64,000 bases of DNA from Coprobacter secundus (GCA_000803105.1 JTDA01000012.1:68467-132466), one strand, 5' to 3'; shown: positions 29,548 to 38,944, counted from the first letter of the stretch. Numbers and translations: made by a program. Notes: generated by a model from the sequence alone, not told the origin.

Positions 29548-30357
29548 ACCTGTTATGGTTAATCTGTCTTTGAAAACTCGATGCATAAATATGCAATTCT
29601 TTTTAGTAATAGGTCAGTCCCTATTAGTAAAACCCGCCATTATATACATATATAATAAAGAAAAAAAGAAATTTTCACACCCTAAATTTCTTTATTTTCA
29701 TTTTTTATACACATGTTAATCGATACAAATGTAGTTGTATTTTTTTTAATAACAATACATTTTGCCACAAAATATCAATTATTCACCAATTTAAGTTTCA
29801 ATTTATAAGAAAAGAACTGATTATTTCTATTTCTAAAATAGTAAAATAGGAATAATTTTTATACAAATAAATACAAAATATTTATAATAAAAAAGCTGAA
29901 TTTAAGGTCATTTTTTAATAATTTATATCATATATATACATAAACCAATAAATAAATTTCCTTATATATAAATATTTATTTATCAAAAATTTATATATCA
30001 ATATAAAAAGATATTTTTATAATATAGTTTTATAATTTAGTATTTATATTTATATGATTATACATACATATTTTATTCTCAAATATGATACTTTTCTCAT
30101 AGAATAGAATTATAATAATAATAATATCATATAAATATAACTTTTCCCCAATAAAATATGAAATCCAATAAATATTAATATTATCTTGATATTTTCTTAT
30201 AGACAACCATTCTTTACTTTTATATAAGCTATTTAGTCAATCAATATTCTAATTAATATTATTTTAATTGTTACAAAAACATATTATCAAACACTACTTA
30301 AATACTTTATCAAGACACATGTGTATCTACTACGTTAAGATATATAAATTAACCTCT
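29548..30357. other. Very AT-rich intergenic region
   Basis: This 810-base stretch between susC and the AraC regulator gene, both on the minus strand, shows no credible gene. From about 29760 to 30350 it is almost entirely A and T, visibly more so than the flanking DNA, with repeated TATAT and ATAAATA tracts. The susC promoter is at 29726-29756. The rest could be a nucleoid-protein binding tract or an untranslated 3' region of the regulator; a palindrome ACACATGTGT lies near 30316. Confidence 0.6.
29726..29756 (-). promoter_or_regulatory. Bacteroidota-type promoter of the second susC
   Basis: On the minus strand an ATTG (-33) is followed after 19 bases by TACATTTG, a full match to the TAnnTTTG -7 box. 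Transcription would start near 29719, giving a leader of about 170 bases before the ATG at 29547. Confidence 0.6.
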
Positions 30358-31275
30358 TTAATTTTCTATATTTTCTTTTTTATCTACCCTAAACGTACGT
30401 CGATAACTGACCGGAGTATAATCAACCTGCTTTTTAAAAATCTGCGAGAAATAGGAAAGATTATCAAAATTCAAATAATAAGCTATTTCTTTGATACTCA
30501 TATCTGTATTTGCAAGTAGTTTTTTTGCTCTCTGAATTCGAAGTTCTATTATATATTGTGCTGGAGAGAAACCTGTATATTCTTTAAACTTTTTACGAAA
30601 CCACGAATAACTCATATTCACTTCTCGAGCTATTTCCTCCGGAGTAACAGGATTCAAAATTTTCTCATGCATTATAATTTTAGCCTGATTGATTTGCTCT
30701 ATAAGATTGCTTTCTGCGAAATATTGATTGCGGTCATAATACATAGTCATACCCAAAAGCAAATTGGCTATACCAGCCAAATATTGCTGATGAGCAACAC
30801 GTTCAGAATGAGCAACACGTATAGCTTGCTCATACAACTCTACCACATCATCTCTTAAACCGATGTGATAAAGTACCTGCTCAGAATCAAAAAAATTATT
30901 GGTAAACCGGCTATCAATATTACGACCGTGAAAACCAATCCAATACTCGTGCCACCCAGTTTTTTTATCAGGGCTATAACTATGCCACACGCCCGGCTTA
31001 AGTATAAGTATATCTCCCGCTTTTATATCGATTTTCTGTTCTTTAGTTGTATAATAGGATCCCTGACCGTACGCTATATATAATAACTGATAAGTTTCGA
31101 GAACTCTCCCCTGTCGAAGATTAAAATAAAATTCTTCAGGATGACCATTGTCAGGAGGATACATTGTATAACCAGATTGAATTACTGCCTTTCCAACAGT
31201 ATTCACAACAATCCCCCAATTTAAATCTCTATCACTACTTATCAGATATTTATGTGTGTTTTCCATCTCTTTCAT
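30358..31275 (-). CDS. rhaR: AraC family transcriptional regulator of rhamnose use
   Basis: The 305 residues have an N-terminal cupin sensing domain (about 35-140: RQGRVLETYQLLYIAYGQGS, DIKAGDILILKPGVWHSYSP) and a C-terminal double helix-turn-helix domain (about 200-300: VTPEEIAREVNMSYSWFRKK, IKEIAYYLNFDNLSYFSQIF). The start at 31275 has GGAG eight bases upstream. It is divergent from rhaB, the standard place of the AraC-type rhamnose activator in Bacteroides. It should bind L-rhamnose or a derivative and activate the rha genes. The symbol rests on context and resemblance. Confidence 0.85.
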   Translation of the reverse strand: MKEMENTHKYLISSDRDLNWGIVVNTVGKAVIQSGYTMYPPDNGHPEEFYFNLRQGRVLETYQLLYIAYGQGSYYTTKEQKIDIKAGDILILKPGVWHSYSPDKKTGWHEYWIGFHGRNIDSRFTNNFFDSEQVLYHIGLRDDVVELYEQAIRVAHSERVAHQQYLAGIANLLLGMTMYYDRNQYFAESNLIEQINQAKIIMHEKILNPVTPEEIAREVNMSYSWFRKKFKEYTGFSPAQYIIELRIQRAKKLLANTDMSIKEIAYYLNFDNLSYFSQIFKKQVDYTPVSYRRTFRVDKKENIEN

Positions 31276-31347
31276 ATCTTACACTCCAATAATGGCAGAC
31301 AGCCAATTTTAGATTTTACTTCACTATATTTTTAGTATTCCATTTTT

Positions 31348-31527
31348 TATCGTCACAAAACAATATTTTCATCACTCTTAATATAGAATTCATGACTTTT
31401 TGTTATTTCGAAAACAGAAAATATAGGCCTCCCAATATCGTCATACAAATGTATTCAAATAAAATCAAAAAACAACATATTAGCGTCATATTCTGAAATA
31501 CAGCCAATGGAAATAACTGTATATTTG
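31348..31527 (+). promoter_or_regulatory. Rhamnose operon control region with direct repeats and -7 box
   Basis: Three direct repeats share a core: TATCGTCACA (31348), TATCGTCATA (31436) and TAGCGTCATA (31481). A -7 box TATATTTG lies at 31520-31527, 23 bases before the rhaB ATG, without a good -33 element, as expected for an activator-dependent promoter. The repeats are candidate binding sites for the divergent AraC-type protein (inference). Confidence 0.45.
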
Positions 31528-31550
31528 TCAAATACAATAGAAAAACACAT

Positions 31551-33041
31551 ATGAAGATAAATCATTTTTTAGCATTTGACTTAGGAGCTACCAGTGGACG
31601 CACTATTTTGGGAACATTGTGTGACGGAAAACTGGAAATAAAAGAACTCACTCGTTTCCCAAATCGTCTGTTACGTCTCGGGGATCATTATTACTGGAAC
31701 ATCTTTTCTTTGTACGAATCTTTAAAAGAAGGATTAGCTACTGCAGCAAAAGAAAATGTTTGCATAACATCAATAGGAATAGATACTTGGGGAGTTGATT
31801 TTGCTTTTATTGGGAAAGACGGTTCTCTAATGGGACTACCCTATGCCTATCGTGATCCTCATACTTTTGAAGCTTGTACAGAATATTTTGAGAAAATCAT
31901 TCCCCGTGAGGAAGTTTATAATCGTACCGGTATACAGATTATGAATTTCAACAGTCTGTTTCAGCTCTATGCACGACATCGAGAAGAGGCATCTCAGCTG
32001 GCATCAGCAAAGCATTTATTATTTATGCCTGATGCCTTATCTTACTTGTTATGTGGAGAGATGGTCACAGAATATACAATAGCCTCAACCTCCCAATTAT
32101 TAAATGCTCATACCCGGACGTTTGACACAGATTTACTTAAATCAGCGGGAATTTCTACATCAATGTTTAACAAGATAGTAATGCCTGGTACTCAAATTGG
32201 GACCTTACGTCCAGAACTCGCAGAAGAGACCGGACTAACACATATCCCAATCGTTGCAGTAGCAGGACATGACACAGCTTCAGCCATTGCCGCCATTCCG
32301 GCTTCGAATCGCAATTTCGCATATCTAAGTTCCGGCACATGGTCACTCATGGGAATTGAGGTTTCCTCCCCTGTCATCAATAAAGATACTTATCAAATGA
32401 ATGTCACGAATGAAGGAGGCGTAGAAGGGACTATCCGTTTGCTAAAAAACATTACAGGCATGTGGTTGGTCGAGCAATGTATGAAAGAATGGGAAAAAGC
32501 AGGAAGAACATATAACTACTCAGAAATGGTCTCTTTAGCAGAAAAATCCGAACCATTCAGGTGTTTTATAAATCCAGATGATGCCATATTTGCCAACCCG
32601 GAAAGCATGACTGAAGCTATAACTGAATATTGTATCCAAACTGGTCAAACTCCACCCTCAACTGATGCCGAATATTTCAGAACGATATTTGACAGTTTAG
32701 CTCTAAAATATCGAGAAGTATTAGGTCATTTACAATCTTTAGCTGACTTTCCAATAGAAAAATTACATGTTATCGGAGGAGGTTCCCGTAACCGTCTATT
32801 ATCACAAATGACAGCCAATGCTATCGGTATACCTGTAATTACTGGGCCTTCAGAAGCGACGGCCATCGGTAATGTCATGCTACAAGCCAAGGCTGCCGGT
32901 TTAGTATCTTCATTACAAGAAATGCGTAATATTATCACCCAAACTGTAACCCCTGAAACGTTCCTGCCGGAAGATTGCGAATCATGGAATAACGCGTATT
33001 ATAAGTATATTAATATTATCACAAAAAAACAATCATTATGA
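31551..33041 (+). CDS. rhaB: Rhamnulokinase
   Basis: The 496 residues match FGGY sugar kinases of the RhaB type. The N-terminal ATPase motif is FDLGATSGRTILGTL. The substrate part has SIGIDTWGVDFAFIGKDG, and the conserved AGHDTASAIAAIP and YLSSGTWSLMGIE blocks follow. The ATP-site motif IEKLHVIGGGSRNRLLSQM is near residue 405. It phosphorylates L-rhamnulose at C1 with ATP. The gene overlaps rhaA by four bases (ATGA), showing translational coupling. It is the first gene of the rhaB-rhaA-rhaT-rhaD cluster, reading away from the AraC regulator. Confidence 0.97.
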   Translation: MKINHFLAFDLGATSGRTILGTLCDGKLEIKELTRFPNRLLRLGDHYYWNIFSLYESLKEGLATAAKENVCITSIGIDTWGVDFAFIGKDGSLMGLPYAYRDPHTFEACTEYFEKIIPREEVYNRTGIQIMNFNSLFQLYARHREEASQLASAKHLLFMPDALSYLLCGEMVTEYTIASTSQLLNAHTRTFDTDLLKSAGISTSMFNKIVMPGTQIGTLRPELAEETGLTHIPIVAVAGHDTASAIAAIPASNRNFAYLSSGTWSLMGIEVSSPVINKDTYQMNVTNEGGVEGTIRLLKNITGMWLVEQCMKEWEKAGRTYNYSEMVSLAEKSEPFRCFINPDDAIFANPESMTEAITEYCIQTGQTPPSTDAEYFRTIFDSLALKYREVLGHLQSLADFPIEKLHVIGGGSRNRLLSQMTANAIGIPVITGPSEATAIGNVMLQAKAAGLVSSLQEMRNIITQTVTPETFLPEDCESWNNAYYKYINIITKKQSL

Positions 33042-34291
33042 AACAAGAAAAAATCAACAGAAACTACGAAATAGCTCGTGAACGATTTGCCGAATTGGGA
33101 ATAGACACTGAAACTGCCATATCTGCCTTACAAAAATTATCTTTGTCTTTACACTGCTGGCAAACAGATGATGTTTCTGGCTTTGAAAATCCTGATGGAA
33201 GTCTCTCAGGAGGAATCCAAGCTACAGGAAACTATCCCGGAAAAGCACGTAATATAGATGAGGTAAGAGCAGATATCGAGAAAGTAAATACTCTGATTCC
33301 AGGCAACCATCGATTGAGTCTACATGCCATATACGGAGACTTTAAAGGGAAAAAAGTAGACCGCAATGAAATAGAGCCGGAACATTTTCAAAGTTGGATA
33401 GATTGGGCCAAGCTCAACAACATGAAACTCGATTTCAACAGCACAAGTTTTTCGCATTCAAAAAGCGGTAATCTATCTTTATCCAATCGCGATAAAGGTA
33501 TCAGAGACTTCTGGATAGAACATACTATACGAAGCCGACGCATTGCTGATGAAATGGGCCGTCAGCTAAAGAGCAAAGCTTGTCATAATTTATGGATACA
33601 CGACGGCTCAAAAGATATTACGGTAGACCGTTATCTTTATCGTTCACTATTAAAAGATTCCTTGGATAAAATTTTTGAGAACAAATTTACAAATGTAAAA
33701 GACGCTGTAGAGTGTAAATTGTTCGGAACAGGACTGGAAAGTTTTACTGTAGGTTCCCACGAATTCTATATGGGCTACGCTATGAAAAATGGACTGATGG
33801 CAACTCTCGATATGGGACATTTCCATCCAACAGAAGAAACTTATGATAAAATTTCATCTCTCTTGCTTTTCTCTCCAGAAATTATGCTTCACGTGAGCCG
33901 TCCTGTTCGTTGGGATAGCGATCATGTTGTAATTCTAAACGACAGCGTACAAATGTTGGCACAAGAAATTATATGGGCCAATGCTCTCGAACGTGTCAAT
34001 GTCGGTCTCGACTATTTCGATGCATCTATCAATCGTATCGGAGCTTATGTTATCGGCATACGTGCTACCCAAAAAGCATTTTTACAAGCCTTACTTACTC
34101 CAATCAAAAAACTACGCGAATATGAAGCATCAGAGCAAGGATTTGAACGATTAGCTTTATTGGAAGAATCGAAAACTTTACCATGGAATGACGTATATAA
34201 CTATTTCTGCATGCTCAATAATGTTCCTGTTGCTGAAGATTATATCTCAGAAGTAGAAAAATACGAAAAAGAAGTAACTTCTAAGCGTTGA
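33038..34291 (+). CDS. rhaA: L-rhamnose isomerase
   Basis: The 417 residues match RhaA at the family's usual length. Visible blocks include LSLHCWQTDDVSGFENPDGS, the loop AIYGDFKGKKVDRNEIEPEH, the metal-binding MATLDMGHFHPTEETYDKIS and the late HVSRPVRWDSDHVVILND. His and Asp residues in those segments form the divalent metal site. The enzyme interconverts L-rhamnose and L-rhamnulose in the cytoplasm. It overlaps rhaB by four bases and is followed by rhaT after seven. Confidence 0.97.
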   Translation: MKQEKINRNYEIARERFAELGIDTETAISALQKLSLSLHCWQTDDVSGFENPDGSLSGGIQATGNYPGKARNIDEVRADIEKVNTLIPGNHRLSLHAIYGDFKGKKVDRNEIEPEHFQSWIDWAKLNNMKLDFNSTSFSHSKSGNLSLSNRDKGIRDFWIEHTIRSRRIADEMGRQLKSKACHNLWIHDGSKDITVDRYLYRSLLKDSLDKIFENKFTNVKDAVECKLFGTGLESFTVGSHEFYMGYAMKNGLMATLDMGHFHPTEETYDKISSLLLFSPEIMLHVSRPVRWDSDHVVILNDSVQMLAQEIIWANALERVNVGLDYFDASINRIGAYVIGIRATQKAFLQALLTPIKKLREYEASEQGFERLALLEESKTLPWNDVYNYFCMLNNVPVAEDYISEVEKYEKEVTSKR

Positions 34292-34298
34292 TTTAAAT

Positions 34299-35324
34299 AT
34301 GGAAATTATAAAAGGATTATTAATCATAGCTATCGGCAGCTTGGGCCAATCCAGCTCATACGTTCCGATCAAGAAAGTCAGGAAATGGAGCTGGGAAAGT
34401 TTCTGGCTTGTCCAAGGGATTTTTGCTTGGTTGGTATTTCCTCTGATAGGTATGCTAATAGCAATACCTCACGACGTAAATCCTTTATTGCTATTGGAAA
34501 GCGGAGGAGCTGGAGCTGCTATTATTTACGGAATGCTATGGGGTATAGGTGGCCTTACTTTCGGATTGAGCATGCGATATTTAGGTGTGGCTTTGGGACA
34601 ATCAGTTTCCTTAGGAACTTGTTCGGCTTTCGGAACTCTTTTCCCCGCACTATTTGCTGGTACTGACCTTTTACGAGGAGATGGATTAATCCTACTACTG
34701 GGTGTTATAATAACATTAACCGGTATCGCAATCATCGGCTACGCCGGAACCCTGCGCTCCCAAAATATGAGTGAAGAAGAAAAACGTGCTGCTATTAAAG
34801 ACTTTGCATTGACCAAAGGACTGGCTGTTGCATTGTTGGCCGGAATAATGAGCGCTTGCTTTGCCTTAGGACTTGATGCAGGAACACCTATCAAAGAAAC
34901 AGCTATAGCCAATGGAGTCCCCCCACTTTATGCAGGGCTACCAGTGATTCTTATTGTCACATTAGGCGGATTCATCACAAATGCGACATATTGCATATAC
35001 CAAAATATAAAGAACAAAACAGGAAAAGATTATTTCAATGTAAATATTTCTGTTTTACTCAACAACATATTGTTCTGTGCTTTGGCAGGGTTATTATGGT
35101 ATTCGCAATTCTTTGGTTTAGAAATAGGAAAAACATTTCTTACTTCATCGCCTGTATTACTGGCGTTCTCCTGGAGCATATTGATGTCTCTGAATGTGGT
35201 ATTTTCCAATATGTGGGGCATAATCCTGAAAGAATGGAAAGGATGTAATCCCAAAACTGTCACCGTATTGATTTTGGGACTATTTATATTGATATTTTCT
35301 ATATTCTTTCCATCTTTATTTTAA
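34299..35324 (+). CDS. rhaT: L-rhamnose/proton symporter
   Basis: The 341-residue membrane protein has about ten hydrophobic segments and matches RhaT. It starts with MEIIKGLLIIAIGSLGQSSS and the family motif YVPIKKVRKWSWESFWLVQG, then SMRYLGVALGQSVSLGTCSA and ALLAGIMSACFALGLDAG. RhaT imports L-rhamnose with protons across the inner membrane. It lies between rhaA and rhaD, 7 bases after the former and 188 before the latter, so rhaD may also have a weak promoter of its own. Confidence 0.95.
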   Translation: MEIIKGLLIIAIGSLGQSSSYVPIKKVRKWSWESFWLVQGIFAWLVFPLIGMLIAIPHDVNPLLLLESGGAGAAIIYGMLWGIGGLTFGLSMRYLGVALGQSVSLGTCSAFGTLFPALFAGTDLLRGDGLILLLGVIITLTGIAIIGYAGTLRSQNMSEEEKRAAIKDFALTKGLAVALLAGIMSACFALGLDAGTPIKETAIANGVPPLYAGLPVILIVTLGGFITNATYCIYQNIKNKTGKDYFNVNISVLLNNILFCALAGLLWYSQFFGLEIGKTFLTSSPVLLAFSWSILMSLNVVFSNMWGIILKEWKGCNPKTVTVLILGLFILIFSIFFPSLF

Positions 35325-35512
35325 AGCTCATTACTGAATTTATAAAAATATTTTTAGTAATTTCAGCTCACAATGACAGCAAAATTCTTTCTCAGGCAAA
35401 AAGTTTGTAAAACAAAGAATAACGCTATTTAAAATAACAGAGAAAAAAGTATTTTTTGAAAACATCAAATTTTATAATTACAATTTTATATATTTTAATT
35501 TCATAATATTAT

Positions 35513-36304
35513 ATGAACTATAATCAAAACATAAATAAAGCAATCGGCTTAGTTTCTGAAATTGCCGGTTATCTATGGGATAGAGGTTGGGCCGAAAGAA
35601 ACGGTGGCAATATCTCGTACAATATTACTGATGCTATTGATGACCAAATACGTACGCTGAATGCAATAAGTGAAAAATACGAGTTGCCCCAGACTATGGA
35701 AAACTTGAAAAATAACTTCTTTATCGTTACCGGTACAGGATGCCGCATGCGTTATGTACATTCTGACCCGATGAATAATGCTGCAATTATACGTATTTCT
35801 GCCGATGGAACATATTATGAAATCATAGCTGAAAAGAATATTAAGCCTACCTCTGAGTTGCCGTCTCATTTACTAATACATAATGTCATACTGGGAAAAG
35901 GACGCAAAATCAAAACGGTAATCCATACTCACCCCATTGAACTAGTGGCTATGACTCATAATTCCGATTTCTTAGGAAAAGATGTATTAAGTAAATTGCT
36001 CTGGAGTATGATTCCTGAGACACGAGCTTTTTGTCCTAAGGGCGTAGGCATTGTACCATATGCCCTCCCCGGCTCAATGGAATTGGCACAAAAAACAGTA
36101 GAACAACTCGACGATTATGATGTCGTGTTATGGGAAAAACATGGGGCCTTGGCTATAGGTGAAGATATTATCGAGGCGTTTGATATGATAGACACACTAA
36201 CAAAATCGGCTAAGATATACGAATCAGCCTGTTCCATGGGGTTCAAACCCAAAGGCATGAGTGATGAACAAATGGATGAATTGAAAAGAGTTTTCAATTT
36301 GTAA
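35513..36304 (+). CDS. rhaD: Rhamnulose-1-phosphate aldolase
   Basis: The 263 residues match class II aldolases of the RhaD type. Zinc ligands are the His pair in KTVIHTHPIELVAMTH and the later His in LWEKHGALAIGEDIIEAFD. The N-terminal GGNISYNITD loop binds phosphate. It splits L-rhamnulose 1-phosphate into dihydroxyacetone phosphate and L-lactaldehyde. It is the last gene of the rha cluster and is followed by an intrinsic terminator at 36329. No lactaldehyde reductase (fucO type) gene is next to it, so that step must be encoded elsewhere. Confidence 0.96.
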   Translation: MNYNQNINKAIGLVSEIAGYLWDRGWAERNGGNISYNITDAIDDQIRTLNAISEKYELPQTMENLKNNFFIVTGTGCRMRYVHSDPMNNAAIIRISADGTYYEIIAEKNIKPTSELPSHLLIHNVILGKGRKIKTVIHTHPIELVAMTHNSDFLGKDVLSKLLWSMIPETRAFCPKGVGIVPYALPGSMELAQKTVEQLDDYDVVLWEKHGALAIGEDIIEAFDMIDTLTKSAKIYESACSMGFKPKGMSDEQMDELKRVFNL

Positions 36305-36328
36305 CGTACCTAAAAGTAAATTATCATA

Positions 36329-36370
36329 AAAAATACCAGCCTCAACAATAAAATTGAAGCTGGTATTTTT
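36329..36370 (+). terminator. Intrinsic terminator after rhaD
   Basis: The arms AAAATACCAGC and GCTGGTATTTTT enclose an 18-base loop and end in a T-run on the plus strand. It lies 25 bases after the rhaD stop and separates the cluster from the hydrolase gene. Confidence 0.85.
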
Positions 36371-36463
36371 CCAATTTTATAAGTAAGTAGTAAAACATTT
36401 ATACACAGAAAAATTTTCAATAACTCATATCCAAATCTATCAACAGATAATCATACAATTAAC

Positions 36464-37318
36464 ATGAAAACAAAAATATTGATTTTTATCTTTTATTCTT
36501 TTTGTATCATAACTGCAAAAAGCCAACAAATGCAAATAGAAAAAATATGGCCGAATGGTCCAAAAGAATTAAATGGCCTGACAGAAACAATAAACGGAAA
36601 AACCACTGATATCCCCCAAGAAGCCTTATTGTATATTTACACTCCAGAAAAGAATAAAAATAACGGTAAAGCTGTGATTTTTTGTCCCGGAGGAGGATAT
36701 GGAGGATTGGCCATTGATCACGAAGGTCACAAATTTACCCAGTGGTTAGTTAATAATGGATATACAAGTATAGTTTTAAAATACCGGTTGCCTAACGGTA
36801 ACAAAAATATACCTTTAGCTGATGCTCAAGAGGCTCTGAAAATAATAAGAAATAAAGCAGATGAACTAAATATACATCCTCAGAAAATCGGTATAGCCGG
36901 TTTTTCAGCAGGTGGGCACTTAGCATCAACAGTAGGGACTCACTGGTCTGATACTTCAGTAAGGCCTGATTTTATGATTTTGTTCTATCCAGTTATCAGT
37001 ACACAAAAAGAATATGCACACAAAGGATCTTTTACAAATCTATTAGGTACAAATTTTTCAGAATCAGACCGTAAAGCTTATTCAAATGATAAACGCATTA
37101 CACCCAGAACACCAGAAACATTATTGATGTTAAGTGACGATGATACAACTGTTGTGCCGATGAATAGTATTTTATTTTATGAAGCACTCAAAAAGAATAA
37201 TGTAAATGCTACCATGTATATTTTTCCTGAAGGGAAACATGGTTGGGGATTCAACCATCAATTCCGTTATCACGAATTGATGAAAACTTTATTATTGGAC
37301 TGGCTCGGTCGATTTTGA
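36464..37318 (+). CDS. Secreted alpha/beta-hydrolase (esterase type)
   Basis: The 284 residues start with a signal peptide (MKTKILIFIFYSFCIITAKS). The fold is an alpha/beta-hydrolase of the carbohydrate-esterase-like BD-FAE group: oxyanion region VIFCPGGGYGGLAIDHEG, nucleophile Ser in IGIAGFSAGGHLAS, acidic residue in LMLSDDDTTVVP and His in EGKHGWGFNH. Such enzymes remove acetyl or other acyl groups from plant sugars in the periplasm. It follows the rha cluster behind a terminator, so co-regulation is uncertain, but an acyl-sugar from rhamnose-containing pectin would be a sensible substrate (inference). Confidence 0.85.
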   Translation: MKTKILIFIFYSFCIITAKSQQMQIEKIWPNGPKELNGLTETINGKTTDIPQEALLYIYTPEKNKNNGKAVIFCPGGGYGGLAIDHEGHKFTQWLVNNGYTSIVLKYRLPNGNKNIPLADAQEALKIIRNKADELNIHPQKIGIAGFSAGGHLASTVGTHWSDTSVRPDFMILFYPVISTQKEYAHKGSFTNLLGTNFSESDRKAYSNDKRITPRTPETLLMLSDDDTTVVPMNSILFYEALKKNNVNATMYIFPEGKHGWGFNHQFRYHELMKTLLLDWLGRF

Positions 37319-37371
37319 ATATCTTTTCAACAAGTTACAAGATTTATAATGGTAAAATACTATAATTCAGA

Positions 37372-37413
37372 TTTTCTAAAATGCTTATTCAATATATAAG
37401 CATTTTAGAAAAA
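37372..37413. terminator. Bidirectional intrinsic terminator
   Basis: The arms TTCTAAAATGCTTAT and ATAAGCATTTTAGAA pair perfectly around a seven-base loop, with T- or A-rich flanks, between the convergent hydrolase and ATP-grasp-like genes. Confidence 0.75.
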
Positions 37414-37417
37414 TCAT

Positions 37418-38617
37418 TTATTCTTCTCCTATCTCAATCCGAGCTCGATAATGAGTATGAGATGTTATAGGAGCCAATGAAAAATAACCTTTTTCAATTT
37501 TCCCCTCGGAAACAATCAAAGGTGACTTGGATTGTCGCATTTGATGGTCTTTCCATAATTGTGCAGAATCAGGATAATAATCAACATAATAATTCCCTAT
37601 CGACCAATCATTTACATATCTATCATAAAAAATACGGGCTACCATCCCCATATTCATCCTCAAGTTCATCTCAACACATGGATGCAAATGATATATTCCA
37701 TTTCGATTATATATCATCATATCAATCCCTAAATACCCTCTATAAAACATACCGATAAGTGAGGATAATAAATCAATATAAGCTTTTTGCAACTGTTCTA
37801 TCTGGTAATTCTTTATTCCAAATTGCAATATTTCAGCAAGAATCATCTCATCCGATGCCAAAAGATTACTTTTATACACACCTTTCGCGTCTGTCGTAAA
37901 TAATGAATAACCAGCAAAAGAAACAGTACCAGCCCCATCGCTAAAAAATTCCATGGCAAAATCTCTGACTTTTTCATAAAAAGGCTCTCCTATAACCATT
38001 CCCTGACGTTTAAGAATACCATTACTCCATCTTTCAAGAGTTGTATCATATACTCCACGTCCCCAACTCAACCCTTTTCCACTGCCAGACCAAGGAGCTT
38101 TTAATACTGTCTTAGGCGCATTTTTTATGAAGTCCCGAACTTCGCTTGCTGCACATAGTTTTACGGGTAACTGATACGGAATATCTGAATAACCATAATC
38201 AATTAACGAAGAAAGTATGGCTATTGTAATTGCCCGATGAGATAATCTTTTTAACTGAGATAGGCTATCATGAGTCGGCAAATGACAAGAATCTATTCCC
38301 CAACGGTTCAATCTGCAAACTATTTCGGGGCTCCATCCCCAAGGTACAATACTTGATATATTTTCATACAGCTTTATTTCCTCCGGTAAAAGTAAACTCG
38401 GAAACAATCCGAATTGTTTTAATAAACATTGTGCATTGTATCTATAACCTGCATCCGGACATAAAACATAATCATTTGCCCCCGCATACCACATCGGAAG
38501 CATGGACAAATCATAAGCTATAGACCTTGCCTTAGGTGGAGCCATATAATGCATCCCTCCATTTGCAATTGCCAAATCATTCTCCGGATTAAAAATATAA
38601 AGTTCTTGTTCCATCAT
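37418..38617 (-). CDS. ATP-grasp-like protein of unknown function
   Basis: The 399-residue cytoplasmic protein has no signal peptide. I do not recognise a named family. It has traits of ATP-grasp enzymes: a lysine strand followed by a glycine-rich loop (VLKAPWSGSGKGLSWGRG, near residue 190) and a late metal-site segment with Glu and Arg/Asn (HPCVEMNLRMNMGMVARIFY). The N-terminus, LYIFNPENDLAIANGG, is distinctive. It could ligate or phosphorylate a small molecule. A cobalamin riboswitch lies 330 bases upstream on the same strand, but a terminator intervenes. Bacteroidota genomes commonly carry such a protein, so it is unlikely to be an accident of this strain. Confidence 0.55.
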   Translation of the reverse strand: MMEQELYIFNPENDLAIANGGMHYMAPPKARSIAYDLSMLPMWYAGANDYVLCPDAGYRYNAQCLLKQFGLFPSLLLPEEIKLYENISSIVPWGWSPEIVCRLNRWGIDSCHLPTHDSLSQLKRLSHRAITIAILSSLIDYGYSDIPYQLPVKLCAASEVRDFIKNAPKTVLKAPWSGSGKGLSWGRGVYDTTLERWSNGILKRQGMVIGEPFYEKVRDFAMEFFSDGAGTVSFAGYSLFTTDAKGVYKSNLLASDEMILAEILQFGIKNYQIEQLQKAYIDLLSSLIGMFYRGYLGIDMMIYNRNGIYHLHPCVEMNLRMNMGMVARIFYDRYVNDWSIGNYYVDYYPDSAQLWKDHQMRQSKSPLIVSEGKIEKGYFSLAPITSHTHYRARIEIGEE

Positions 38618-38741
38618 AAAAGATAACTTTACTCACTTTCTGAAACAAAAATAATGATTCTCCAGACAGGTAAAAAATATATGAAATATTTTATCTATCT
38701 GTTACCATTCAGTTAGAAGCATCCCCTAACTACATCTAAAA

Positions 38742-38785
38742 GAAAAAACAAAAAGCCGGTCATAATACTTCAATTATAACCGGAC
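38742..38785 (-). terminator. Intrinsic terminator downstream of the cobalamin riboswitch
   Basis: On the minus strand CCGGTTATAAT, a six-base loop (TGAAGT) and ATTATGACCGG are followed by a long T-rich tract. It ends transcripts that start at the riboswitch before they reach the ATP-grasp-like gene, unless it is antagonised. Confidence 0.8.
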
Positions 38786-38886
38786 TTTCTACTGCAGATT
38801 GTAAAAACAAAGCAATATGAATAGGACATATTACTTACTACCTGAAACATAGATTTCATACAGAGTAACTTCTGTACAACTTTCAT
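38770..38886 (-). CDS. Possible 38-residue leader peptide after the riboswitch
   Basis: The ATG lies 62 bases past the riboswitch and the stop codon falls in the loop of the terminator hairpin. The peptide begins MKVVQKLLCMKSMFQ. No ribosome site is evident and no family matches. Its placement is suggestive, but chance is a fair explanation. Confidence 0.15.
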   Translation of the reverse strand: MKVVQKLLCMKSMFQVVSNMSYSYCFVFTICSRKSGYN

Positions 38887-38944
38887 TATATACAAAATTT
38901 ATATCTTAAAGATATCGAAGCTTATTCCTCGTAAACTTCTAAAA

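Noticed and set aside
36329..36370. Possible CRISPR-like repeat
   Set aside because: It is a single inverted repeat with a T-run, a terminator. I saw no array of spaced direct repeats anywhere in the window.
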